Positions 1 to 6,109 of a stretch of DNA of 8,209 nt are shown piece by piece. The DNA comes from an uncultured Collinsella sp. (GTDB lineage: Bacteria; Actinomycetota; Coriobacteriia; Coriobacteriales; Coriobacteriaceae): NCBI GenBank assembly GCA_900550355.1, contig URRT01000083.1:1-8209 (forward strand). The letters run 5' to 3'. Within the stretch, counting starts at the first letter, position 1. Every line of letters begins with the position of its first letter. Position numbers and translations under genes: made by a program. The notes under the pieces were generated by a model. It did not search any database, was not told the origin of the DNA, and saw only the letters and a list, made by a program, of their open reading frames with translations.

Positions 1-622
1 CGCGGTCGGGAGCAGAGCCGTGGCAGGAGGTGCCGTGAACGTCGACGCGGATCTCCATGCGGCCGCGGTGACCGCGATAGATGCCGCCGTCGGTGGGCTC
101 GGTGGAAATGACGAATTCGGGCTTAATGCCGTCCTTGTTGTAGATGTACTGCCAGCACATGCCGTCGCAGTCCTCTTCCTGGACGGTGCCGACGACCATG
201 ATCTTGTAGCCCTCGGGGATGAGGCCCATGTCCTTCATCATCTTGGCAGCGTAGGTAGCAGAAGCCATGCCACCCTCCTGGTCGGAGCCGCCGCGGCCAT
301 AGATGATCTCGTCGGTCTCGTAGCCCTCATAAGGATCGGCATCCCAGTTATCGATGTTGCCGATGCCGACGGTGTCGATGTGAGAGTCGATGGCGATGAT
401 CTTGTCGCCCTCGCCCATAAAGCCCATGACGTTACCCAGGCCGTCGACCTTGACCTCGTCATAGCCAAGGCTCTCCATCTCGGCCTTAATGCAAGCGACG
501 ACCTCACCCTCCTCGCAGGACTCAGAGGGGTGAGAGATCATGGCGCGCAGGAAGCGAGTCATATCAGCACGATGGGACTCAGCAGCAGCCTTGATAGCGT
601 CGAAATCGAGTTCTTTAGCCAT
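1..622 (-). CDS. ygeY: YgeY-type M20 metallohydrolase, partial (C-terminus beyond left edge)
   Basis: Only the first 207 residues are present; the frame is open at the window edge. The sequence shows the M20/ArgE-DapE metallopeptidase layout: SHIDTV at about 80-85 (metal-binding His81 and catalytic-site Asp83), GRGGSDQEGG around 109-118 (bridging Asp114), VQEED at 148-151 (general-base Glu and metal Glu), STEPTDGG at 173-180 (metal Glu), then GHRGR and HGTSCHGSAP, which begin the lid domain. This set matches the YgeY family, often named selenium metabolism-linked hydrolase, which is cytosolic and probably cleaves an amide or carbamoyl bond; its exact substrate is not settled. The start ATG follows a GAAAGG ribosome site. 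The gene lies 74 bases after the diaminopropionate ammonia-lyase on the same strand, so the two are probably cotranscribed. Family assignment is firm; the substrate is inferred from context. Confidence 0.9.
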   Translation of the reverse strand, partial: MAKELDFDAIKAAAESHRADMTRFLRAMISHPSESCEEGEVVACIKAEMESLGYDEVKVDGLGNVMGFMGEGDKIIAIDSHIDTVGIGNIDNWDADPYEGYETDEIIYGRGGSDQEGGMASATYAAKMMKDMGLIPEGYKIMVVGTVQEEDCDGMCWQYIYNKDGIKPEFVISTEPTDGGIYRGHRGRMEIRVDVHGTSCHGSAPDR

Positions 623-696
623 TGTTCATAACCTTTCAAACTAAGGAATCTACCTGTGAGGTGGCGGAGCGATACCTATTTACTCCGCCCCAACGA

Positions 697-1911
697 TTAG
701 CAAGTGGGGTATTCGCCTTCCCAGACGATGCGACGGTACTGATCCGGATCGGTGTCACCTTCCGTGGAGAAGCAGAGCACGGAGCTCGTCTTATCCAGGC
801 CGATGAGCTCTTTGAGCTCGGCGTACTCAGGATCGAGCATGAGGGTCTCGACCAGGCCAGTGGTCACCGCGCCGGACTCGCCGGAGATGACGCGCGGGTC
901 GCCCTTCTCGGGGGCGCCCAGGGTGCGCATGCCGCGAGCGGTGACCCAGTCGGGGCAGGACACGAAGGCGGTGGCATGGTTGCGCAGGATATCCCAGCCC
1001 AGGATGTTGGGCTCACCGCAGCACAGACCGGCCATGATGGAGGGCATGTCACCGTCCACGATACGCGGATCGCCGTCGCCGGCGGCAGCGCCCTTGTACA
1101 GGCAGGCGGCCGGAGCGCACTCGACCACGACGAAGGTGGGCGGGTTATCGGGATACAGGTTGGTGAAGTAGCCCACCACGGCGCCGGCGAGCGAACCCAC
1201 GCCAGCCTGGACAAACACGTGCGTCGGGCGGTTGATGGCCATCTCGCGCAGCTGCTCGGCAGCCTCGGAAGCCATGGTGCCGTAGCCCTCCATGATCCAA
1301 GACGGGATCTTCTCGTAGCCCTCCCAGGCGGTGTCCTGAACGATGACGCCGCGCTCGCAGGCGTCGGCCTCGGCGGCGGCCATGCGCACGCACTCGTCGT
1401 AGTTGACCTCTTCGATGGTCACCGTTGCGCCCTCGGCGGCGATGTTATCGAAGCGGGGCTTGGTGGAACCCTTGGGCATGTGAACGACGGCCTTCTGGCC
1501 CAGCTTGTTGGCAGCCCATGCCACGCCGCGGCCATGATTGCCGTCGGTAGCGGTAAAGAAGGTGGCCTGGCCAAAGTCCTTGGCAAGCTGATCGGAGGTC
1601 AGGTAATCGAAGGTGCACTCGGCAACGTCCTTGCCGGTCTCGTCGGCAATGTAGTTGGCCATGGCAAACGATCCGCCCAGAACCTTAAAGGCGTTGAGGC
1701 CAAAGCGATAGCTCTCGTCCTTAACGCACAGGTTGGACAGACCCAAGCGCGCAGCCTGACCGTCCAGGCGGGCAAGCGGGGTGACGGTATATTGAGGGAA
1801 CGACTGGTGGAAGGCGCGGGCCTTCTTCACGTGGTCGAGGCTCATGATTCCCAAGTGCTTGTCATCGCTCTTGGGCATCGTGTTGCCCGCCCACTGGATC
1901 TTATCGGCCAT
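697..1911 (-). CDS. dpaL: Diaminopropionate ammonia-lyase (YgeX/DpaL)
   Basis: This 404-residue protein is a fold-type II PLP enzyme close in length to E. coli YgeX (about 400). The family converts 2,3-diaminopropionate to pyruvate and two ammonia in the cytosol. Visible landmarks are the PLP Schiff-base lysine in GLNAFKVLGG (Lys76), the ATDGNHGRG substrate loop (121-129) with Asp123, QDTAWEGY with Asp193 (a second catalytic Asp is expected near here), and the PLP-phosphate loop AGVGSLAGA (236-244). The chosen ATG has AAGGAG about seven bases upstream. It is the first gene of a minus-strand operon with ygeY. In gut anaerobes ygeX, ygeY and neighbours are linked to anaerobic purine/urate degradation, so the pair probably serves nitrogen and carbon salvage. 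The family is certain; the pathway role is inferred. The long plus-strand frames opposite this gene are shadows. Confidence 0.95.
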   Translation of the reverse strand: MADKIQWAGNTMPKSDDKHLGIMSLDHVKKARAFHQSFPQYTVTPLARLDGQAARLGLSNLCVKDESYRFGLNAFKVLGGSFAMANYIADETGKDVAECTFDYLTSDQLAKDFGQATFFTATDGNHGRGVAWAANKLGQKAVVHMPKGSTKPRFDNIAAEGATVTIEEVNYDECVRMAAAEADACERGVIVQDTAWEGYEKIPSWIMEGYGTMASEAAEQLREMAINRPTHVFVQAGVGSLAGAVVGYFTNLYPDNPPTFVVVECAPAACLYKGAAAGDGDPRIVDGDMPSIMAGLCCGEPNILGWDILRNHATAFVSCPDWVTARGMRTLGAPEKGDPRVISGESGAVTTGLVETLMLDPEYAELKELIGLDKTSSVLCFSTEGDTDPDQYRRIVWEGEYPTC

Positions 1912-2003
1912 ACGGTGAACTCCTTAAGTCCTCTCTTGCCGGCCCCCGCATACGCGTTTCAGCCCATTCCCATTCATGCGACTGAACTTTTATGTGGATG
2001 CCA

Positions 2004-2018
2004 AACAAAAAGTTTGTT
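2004..2018. promoter_or_regulatory. Candidate operator, copy 1 of AACAAA-N3-TTTGTT
   Basis: This is a perfect dyad: AACAAA, spacer AAG, TTTGTT. It lies 93 bases upstream of the dpaL start and 51 bp, centre to centre, from a second copy. The flanking AG extends it to TTTGTTAG, which the second copy shares on the opposite strand. The 6-3-6 symmetry and location suggest a dimeric regulator site, most simply for the divergent YheO-like regulator. That pairing is inference. Confidence 0.55.
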
Positions 2019-2054
2019 AGCACTGTTCTATCACACTTTTTGATTGGCAAACCT

Positions 2055-2069
2055 AACAAATTGTTTGTT
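2055..2069. promoter_or_regulatory. Candidate operator, copy 2 of AACAAA-N3-TTTGTT
   Basis: This second perfect dyad reads AACAAA, spacer TTG, TTTGTT. Copies 1 and 2 share both arms and the outer TTTGTTAG/CTAACAAA, so they face each other in opposite orientation. The site sits just upstream of CATAAT (2072-2077), a possible -10 of the plus-strand regulator gene, so binding here could repress the regulator's own transcription. The -35 is not clear. Confidence 0.55.
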
Positions 2070-2126
2070 GCCATAATCGGTACTTTTTCGCCGCCGAACG
2101 GTCATGAATTGCCTTGTTGATGGATT

Positions 2127-2138
2127 TGTTTGCGAACA
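2127..2138. promoter_or_regulatory. Weaker palindrome near the regulator start
   Basis: TGTTTGCGAACA has dyad symmetry at five of six pairs and lies 50 bases before the regulator's start codon. It also carries TTTGTT (2125-2130), one half of the two stronger sites. It may be an accessory binding site, but it does not match the 6-3-6 pattern and could be chance. Confidence 0.2.
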
Positions 2139-2188
2139 GATGTGGTTTATGGCAAAGTGTGCCCAAACTAATTTTTAGGAAGGCACCC

Positions 2189-2842
2189 ATGACCCCCGCA
2201 CAGATTGAGTTTTACAAGCGCCTCGCACACGGCCTGGCGCTCCAATTTGGCCCCAACTGCGAAGTCGTCGTCCACGATCTGGAAACCGAGGACGTGGACC
2301 ACTCCATCGTAGTGATCGAAAACGGCCACGTCAGCGGGCGCAAACTGGGTGACGGCCCCAGCCATATCGTGTTTGAGTCCATGCACGAGGGCACCACCGA
2401 CGTGCACGACCGCGAGCCATACCTCACCAAAACCACCGATGGCAAGCTGCTCAAATCGTCGACGATCTTTATCCGCAACGATGAGGGCAGACCCATCGGC
2501 ATTTTGAGCATCAACTTTGACATTACGCTCATGAAGGCATTTGAGCGCTCGCTCGATGCCTTTACCGGCACCGGCGGCACGGGCTACACCGAGCCCGAGC
2601 CCATTACCAAAAACATCGGCGACCTGCTCGAAGACCTGCTGCGCGAGTGCGAGCAATACGTGGGCAAGCCCGCGGCGCTCATGACCAAAGACGAGCGCAT
2701 CCGCGCCATTGGCTACCTCGACCGTCGCGGCGCCTTCCTCATTTCCAAGTCGAGCGAGCGTGCCTGCGAGTTCTTTGGCATCTCTAAGTACAGCTTCTAT
2801 AGCTACCTCAACGAGGCAAAGGCTGCCGCCGGCGACAAGTAG
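2189..2842 (+). CDS. YheO/DauR-type transcriptional regulator (PAS-like plus HTH_22)
   Basis: From the ATG at 2189 this is a 217-residue protein. That start is preferred over an in-frame ATG 75 bases upstream because AGGAAGG precedes it by about seven bases and because the family begins near here. Residues about 6-115 look like the YheO PAS-like domain (CEVVVHDL near 24-30, GRPIGILSINFDIT near 100-113). Residues about 160-212 form the C-terminal HTH_22 region (RIRAIGYLDRRGAFLI, then an HTH ending ISKYSFYSYLNEA). Family members are DNA-binding regulators; DauR controls D-arginine use. Divergent placement from dpaL-ygeY across a region with paired palindromes suggests it controls that operon and perhaps itself. 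Ligand and sign of control cannot be read from the sequence. Confidence 0.88.
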   Translation: MTPAQIEFYKRLAHGLALQFGPNCEVVVHDLETEDVDHSIVVIENGHVSGRKLGDGPSHIVFESMHEGTTDVHDREPYLTKTTDGKLLKSSTIFIRNDEGRPIGILSINFDITLMKAFERSLDAFTGTGGTGYTEPEPITKNIGDLLEDLLRECEQYVGKPAALMTKDERIRAIGYLDRRGAFLISKSSERACEFFGISKYSFYSYLNEAKAAAGDK

Positions 2843-2844
2843 GC

Positions 2845-2881
2845 ACTCGCCTGGATTGCGCCTCCCCTTTTGGGCGCGAGT
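2845..2881 (+). terminator. Possible stem-loop after the regulator gene
   Basis: ACTCGC (2845-2850) pairs perfectly with GCGAGT (2876-2881), and an alternative inner GCGCC/GGCGC stem exists. It starts two bases after the stop codon, but no U-tract follows, so it is at best a weak or factor-dependent terminator. Confidence 0.25.
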
Positions 2882-2925
2882 TCTGGAAAGCACGAATCCA
2901 AGACCGAGCCGCTTGGGAAGTTCCA

Positions 2926-2931
2926 TATAAT
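2926..2931 (+). promoter_or_regulatory. Consensus -10 box upstream of the membrane protein gene
   Basis: TATAAT matches the sigma-70 -10 consensus exactly and lies 34 bases before the ATG at 2966, giving a short leader. No good -35 is seen 16-18 bases upstream, so the promoter is only tentative. Confidence 0.4.
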
Positions 2932-2965
2932 CGATGTCATTAGTATTTCGAAAGGATGGAACAGA

Positions 2966-3952
2966 ATGGCGTTGAGCAAGGCATCATGCACCGGTCGCGG
3001 ATTGATTCCGGCAATTGGTGGACATGTGCACCGCATGTTCGATGAGGGTGAAGACGACCTGTTTTCGCTGAGCCTTGACGACGTGATGGATGATCGCCCG
3101 TGGACCGCCGACGAACTCATGGGCGGCGGGGCTCGCCCGTCAAACCCCAATCCCGCACTTGCGCCTAAGCCCGCATCTGCGCCGACTCCTGCGCAGTCGC
3201 CCGTTTCGACGCCCGCGCCTACGCCCGCACCCACTTCGGCGCCCACACCCGCTCCCCGCCCCGCAAGCGACCCGTCCGAGACGGCGGCATTTCTCGCTGC
3301 AGCGACGCAGGGCAAATCGGCCGACAGCACCGTTATGTACAGCGCCCAGCAGTTGCCTGTTCCTGCGGCACGCAAGCCTCCGGTCGCAAGGCTCGATGAG
3401 CCCGTTGCCCATCAGGTTGCCCACGATTCCTGGGCTGCAACCGATCTGGATGAGACCTCTACCGGCATGCCGGCGCTCGATGTTCCGGTTAACCCGCTTT
3501 TTGCCGCTAACACGAGCGCCGCGGACTATGAGGGCGGTGCGGCATATTCCGATTATTCCGATGGCTATGCTGGCAACGGTCGCATCGAGACAGAGGATTA
3601 TGGCACCGCATCGAGCGATTATCTCAACGATCCGTACGCTGCCACGCCTGCACCGGAATATGACCCGGAGGCCGCGTCCGCACCGGCATATACCAAAAGC
3701 ACGGGCGAAGAGCGCTTCGCCGATTATTACGCCAAGGAAAAGGCGCTGCGTTTCTCGGAATTTCCGCAGGCAGTCAAGGTTGCCTTTATCGCCATTGTCA
3801 TTGCCCTGCTCGGTGTCATTGCGTTTGAGGGATTCCAGCTGTTCCGCGGCCCCACCCAAGCGGAGTCGGAAACCCAGCAAAAAGAGGACGATAACCAGTA
3901 CCTGGACATCAACACCCTCAAGGGCGACCCCAACGACGGGGACGATAAGTAG
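2966..3952 (+). CDS. Uncharacterised single-pass membrane protein with Pro/Ala-rich linker
   Basis: I do not recognise this 328-residue protein. I start it at 2966, after GAAAGGA, rather than at an in-frame ATG at 2870 that overlaps the upstream TATAAT. The N-terminal 55 residues are acidic and soluble (FDEGEDDLFSLSLDDVMDD). Residues about 57-103 are a Pro/Ala/Thr/Ser linker of PAPTPAP-like repeats. Residues about 185-260 are rich in Asp, Tyr and Gly (DYEGG, YSDYSDGY). One hydrophobic segment, about 272-287 (FIAIVIALLGVIAF), is followed by a 35-residue charged tail. There is no signal peptide, so it is probably C-terminally anchored with a large disordered cytosolic part; orientation is a guess. 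It stands alone between the regulator and a convergent ATPase gene. Confidence 0.75.
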   Translation: MALSKASCTGRGLIPAIGGHVHRMFDEGEDDLFSLSLDDVMDDRPWTADELMGGGARPSNPNPALAPKPASAPTPAQSPVSTPAPTPAPTSAPTPAPRPASDPSETAAFLAAATQGKSADSTVMYSAQQLPVPAARKPPVARLDEPVAHQVAHDSWAATDLDETSTGMPALDVPVNPLFAANTSAADYEGGAAYSDYSDGYAGNGRIETEDYGTASSDYLNDPYAATPAPEYDPEAASAPAYTKSTGEERFADYYAKEKALRFSEFPQAVKVAFIAIVIALLGVIAFEGFQLFRGPTQAESETQQKEDDNQYLDINTLKGDPNDGDDK

Positions 3953-3968
3953 CAAGGGTTAAGGGAGG

Positions 3969-3983
3969 GCCGGAAGAGCCGGC
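3969..3983. terminator. Small hairpin between convergent genes
   Basis: GCCGG, loop AAGAG, CCGGC form a perfect 5-bp stem in the 37-base gap between the membrane protein and ATPase stop codons. Neither strand has a convincing U-tract after it. Its position suggests a shared transcription end, but the structural evidence is weak. Confidence 0.3.
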
Positions 3984-3989
3984 GGCACG

Positions 3990-5312
3990 TTACGGCTCCA
4001 AAAGCCCTGCCATAAAGATGGGCAGATACAGCACGTCACCATCGCGATGAAGATTACATTCCGCAAGCACCAGGGCGCGATCGATTCCGTAGCCCTTCGT
4101 TGCCAGTGCGTTATCGAGCGCCGCGTGAGACTTAAAGCTCTTGCCCGATTTGGCCTCGATAGCAAGCACTTCCCCATCGAGCGTCTCCTCAACAAAATCG
4201 AGCTCGCCGACCTTTTTAGACGTAAAGTAGTGCAATCTGAATCCGTGGGCCTTGAGCTCTTGCGCGACAAAGCCCTCGAATGCCGCCCCCATATTCATGC
4301 CAAAGGGGCCTTCTGCCTCTCCATCAAAAACTCCTTGGGCAACCTTCTTGGAATATGAGGACATGAGCATTCCGGTGTCCAAGTAAAACAGCTTAAACAG
4401 ATTTCGCTGCTCCCCCATTAAAAGAGGCGCTACCGGAGCTGTCACGTTATACACGGGAAGCGCAACACCCGCCTCCGAAAGCCAAAGAAAATGGTCTGTC
4501 ACCTGCGAAAAACGCTTAACACCGCTAATCGACGACAGCTTGAATCGCTTGTTTTTTGAACCGGCCTCGCTGGGAATCAAATCATAGATATCGCGAATAA
4601 CCAAGCGTAGCTCGGGCGGAGCGTACTTTGCGATGTCATCACGATACAGGGCGTGAAGATCGCGGTGGATGTTTCGAACCTCGTCGACATTGCGCGTCGC
4701 CAAGAAGGAATTGACCGCGTCGGGCATGCCTCCCACCACCACATACTGATGGAACAGATCGAGCAAGCGGTCATACAGGTAGCCGGGGAGCTCCCCCTCA
4801 TCCTTTAGACAGCCCCTGAGCATGTCAAACACGCTGGCACCAACGCCATTTGCCCAGCAAAACTCTTCAAAGTCGAGCGGGTACATCTGGACCTGCTCGA
4901 CATACCCCACCGGCAGGGAATCGATGCCCTCGAGCTCAACGCCAAGGAGCGATCCGGTAAGGATGTATCGAAAGTCGCCGCGCTGGACCAGGTATTTGAT
5001 AAACGTCACCACGTTGGGACATCGCTGCACCTCGTCGATAACCACGACGGTCTTGTTCGCAACCATCGGCTGCGTCGCAGCGATAGACATGCGCATAAGC
5101 AGGTCATCCGCACTTTTCGCCGCCAAAAACGAATCACGCACGGACGCGTCGGCGATAAGGTCGAACGTCACGACATTTTCGAACGATTCGTTTGCAAAGA
5201 CGTTGACCAGATATGACTTTCCTACCTGTCGGGCGCCCTTGACCAAAAGAGCCTTGTTAGGCGACGAGGCAAGCCAAGATTCAAACTGTGCTTTCGCTTT
5301 TCTCTGCAGCAT
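3990..5312 (-). CDS. AAA_14/DUF4143 ATPase with PD-(D/E)XK-like C-terminus
   Basis: From the ATG at 5312 this is 440 residues, normal for the family. Walker A is GARQVGKS (26-33), Walker B VIDEVQ (91-96), sensor-1 LTGS (118-121). The DUF4143 region follows, and the C-terminus keeps a nuclease-like signature: Glu346, Asp372 in GELDFV, and Glu386-x-Lys388 in AIEAKSG. The reading frame stays open to 5429, but AAGGG sits eight bases before the 5312 ATG and the protein begins MLQRKAKAQF as family members do; the upstream 39 codons are only translated DNA repeats. These ATPases are common and scattered in gut bacteria and archaea and their function is not established; links to mobile elements or toxin-antitoxin-like roles have been proposed. 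It is monocistronic, convergent with the membrane protein gene and divergent from the 142-residue gene. Confidence 0.88.
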   Translation of the reverse strand: MLQRKAKAQFESWLASSPNKALLVKGARQVGKSYLVNVFANESFENVVTFDLIADASVRDSFLAAKSADDLLMRMSIAATQPMVANKTVVVIDEVQRCPNVVTFIKYLVQRGDFRYILTGSLLGVELEGIDSLPVGYVEQVQMYPLDFEEFCWANGVGASVFDMLRGCLKDEGELPGYLYDRLLDLFHQYVVVGGMPDAVNSFLATRNVDEVRNIHRDLHALYRDDIAKYAPPELRLVIRDIYDLIPSEAGSKNKRFKLSSISGVKRFSQVTDHFLWLSEAGVALPVYNVTAPVAPLLMGEQRNLFKLFYLDTGMLMSSYSKKVAQGVFDGEAEGPFGMNMGAAFEGFVAQELKAHGFRLHYFTSKKVGELDFVEETLDGEVLAIEAKSGKSFKSHAALDNALATKGYGIDRALVLAECNLHRDGDVLYLPIFMAGLLEP

Positions 5313-5330
5313 AAGTGCATCCCTTATTAC

Positions 5331-5345
5331 GTGCTGTTTTAGCAC
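5331..5345 (-). promoter_or_regulatory. Hairpin in the ATPase leader
   Basis: On the minus strand GTGCT, loop AAAAC, AGCAC form a perfect 5-bp stem just upstream of the AAGGG ribosome site of the ATPase gene and just downstream of the 33-bp array. It could affect translation or be an operator half-site; no U-tract follows it. Confidence 0.3.
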
Positions 5346-5351
5346 TAGGAT

Positions 5352-5462
5352 ACACTTTTCTGCGGTTGTTAGGTGCTCATTTCGACACTTTTCTGAGGTT
5401 TTAAAGTGTGCATTACGACACTTTTCCATACTTTTACATGGGCGATTTCGACACTTTTTCTG
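5352..5462. repeat. Four ACACTTTT elements phased at exactly 33 bp
   Basis: ACACTTTT occurs at 5352, 5385, 5418 and 5451, each step exactly 33 bp. Three copies carry the longer (C/G)ATT(T/A)CG directly before it, and three have CTG after the T run (the 5451 copy with one extra T). Aligned as 33-mers, the units at 5352-5384 and 5385-5417 match at 26 of 33 bases; the later ones keep mainly the core and the ATTTCG edge. On the ATPase strand the core reads AAAAGTGTCG. Because 33 is a multiple of three, the array is open in the ATPase frame and would encode an 11-residue repeat (EKCRNAHFKTS, EKCRNEHLTTA). Spacing near three helical turns suggests a cooperative binding array controlling the ATPase. 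Confidence 0.75.
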
Positions 5463-5485
5463 ATTTAAGCCTAGCAGCAGCTGGC

Positions 5486-5533
5486 GAAATCAAGCGCTGC
5501 CCGCGCGTCATTTCAAACGCAGCGCTTGATTTC
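5486..5533. repeat. Perfect 15-bp inverted repeat with 18-base loop
   Basis: GAAATCAAGCGCTGC (5486-5500) and GCAGCGCTTGATTTC (5519-5533) are exact reverse complements around an 18-base centre. CCGCGCGT also occurs as a direct repeat at 5501-5508 and 5537-5544, so each arm is followed by similar bases. It lies between two divergent genes, with no U-tract, which argues against a simple terminator. An operator over the promoter of the 142-residue gene or a remnant element are both possible. Confidence 0.7.
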
Positions 5534-5555
5534 TGTCCGCGCGTGCTGATAGACT
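5526..5555 (+). promoter_or_regulatory. Candidate promoter of the leader and 142-residue gene
   Basis: TTGATT (5526-5531) and TAGACT (5550-5555) are 18 bases apart, and TG at 5547-5548 gives an extended -10. Each hexamer matches consensus at four of six positions. The -35 lies inside the right arm of the 15-bp inverted repeat, so a protein bound there could block it. The position is right for a transcript carrying the riboswitch-like leader. Confidence 0.35.
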
Positions 5556-5582
5556 CCATCGTGCCTGCAAGGAGCGGGCGCG

Positions 5583-5675
5583 TTTTATCCAGAGTCGGGG
5601 TAGAGAGTTGGCTCCACGATCCCGACGCCAACCGGCCAAGAGGCACGGTGGCCCTGCCAACATCGATGAAAGGAG
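5583..5675 (+). promoter_or_regulatory. SAM-I-family riboswitch-like leader
   Basis: The leader fits the S-box fold. P1 pairs TTTTATC (5583-5589) with GATGAAA (5665-5671), with one G-U pair. The junction reads CAGAG, as in SAM-I ATCCAGAG. P2a pairs TCGGG (5595-5599) with CCCGA (5621-5625). P2b is GAG/CTC around a six-base loop AGTTGG, and CACGA follows as in the SAM-I kink-turn. GCCAACC leads into P3: ACCGGCC, loop AAGA, GGC, bulged A, CGGT (5631-5649). The loop-2 bases TTGG (5608-5611) can pair with CCAA (5657-5660), the expected pseudoknot. There is no real P4, as in SAM-IV and SAM-I/IV types. P1 overlaps the AAAGGAG ribosome site (5669-5675) of the gene that starts at 5681, which suggests translational repression by S-adenosylmethionine. 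GCCAACC differs from the usual GCAACC, so a divergent class or ligand is possible. Confidence 0.65.
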
Positions 5676-5680
5676 TCCGT

Positions 5681-6109
5681 ATGGACAATTTCTCTGTGCG
5701 CAGTGAGCGCAACTTCCACAACCTGGCAGCCAAGCCAAAACGAATGCATCTTCTGGACGAGCCGAGCGGCTATGCCTCGGCCATGGTCAAGAGCAGCCTC
5801 TCCCACCAGATGCGCTTTACGGTGCAGGTGCTCGAGGAAGAGCTCTGTGCTGCTGGCGACCCGCACGTACTACAGATTAAGCTGCCCAGAAACGACTCGC
5901 GTGAGCCGTCCAGCTGGAAACTCTTCGCCGACGGCGTGTGCGTTGCGGACGGATCCGGCACCTTTGTTATGGATGCTATCGACCAGGGCATGATACAAGC
6001 CTGTAAGACATGGGGAGATCACGACGTATTTGCCGACATCGCAGAGGCAATCGTTCTAAGCAAAGCTGCATTTGATATCAAGGAGCGCGCTTGTCAGACG
6101 CTTTCATAA
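5681..6109 (+). CDS. Uncharacterised 142-residue protein behind a SAM-type leader
   Basis: I do not recognise this protein. The ATG at 5681 has AAAGGAG five bases upstream; the frame is open further left to 5408, but that part is the structured leader. The 142-residue product is soluble, with no signal peptide or membrane segment. The middle looks like alternating beta strands (MRFTVQVLEEEL, HVLQIKLPRN, SWKLFADGVCVADGSGTFVMDAI) and the end is helical (DVFADIAEAIVLSKAAFDIKERACQ). It has three cysteines, not in a metal-binding pattern. The leader suggests its expression responds to S-adenosylmethionine or a related ligand, so a role in methionine, SAM or methylation metabolism is plausible, but this rests only on that leader. 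Confidence 0.7.
   Translation: MDNFSVRSERNFHNLAAKPKRMHLLDEPSGYASAMVKSSLSHQMRFTVQVLEEELCAAGDPHVLQIKLPRNDSREPSSWKLFADGVCVADGSGTFVMDAIDQGMIQACKTWGDHDVFADIAEAIVLSKAAFDIKERACQTLS

Noticed and set aside
2021..2040. CRP-like sequence (TGTGA on the minus strand) upstream of dpaL
   Set aside because: The second half-site is missing, and a CRP-type system in this lineage is not indicated.
622..2043. 473-codon plus-strand frame opposite dpaL, and similar frames opposite ygeY
   Set aside because: It is the complement of a well-recognised enzyme, made of Gly/Ala/His/Val-rich sequence typical of antisense frames in G+C-rich genes, with no ribosome site or family motif.
2168..2926. 252-codon minus-strand frame opposite the regulator
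   Set aside because: It is a shadow of the YheO-type regulator gene and has no independent support.
3090..3962. 290-codon frame overlapping the membrane protein in another frame
   Set aside because: Its Arg/Pro/His-rich product is what a +1 reading of Pro/Ala-rich codons gives; the chosen frame has a ribosome site, acidic balance and a membrane segment.
5313..5429. N-terminal extension of the ATPase starting at 5429
   Set aside because: The extra 39 residues are the translated 33-bp DNA repeats, no ribosome site precedes 5429, and AAGGG precedes the 5312 ATG where the family normally begins.
5352..5462. CRISPR array
   Set aside because: Units are contiguous 33-bp related sequences with a short core, not identical repeats separated by unique spacers, and there are no cas genes.
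5408..5680. Longer start for the 142-residue protein at 5408
   Set aside because: The extension covers the repeat array, the inverted repeat and the riboswitch-like leader; AAAGGAG marks the ATG at 5681.
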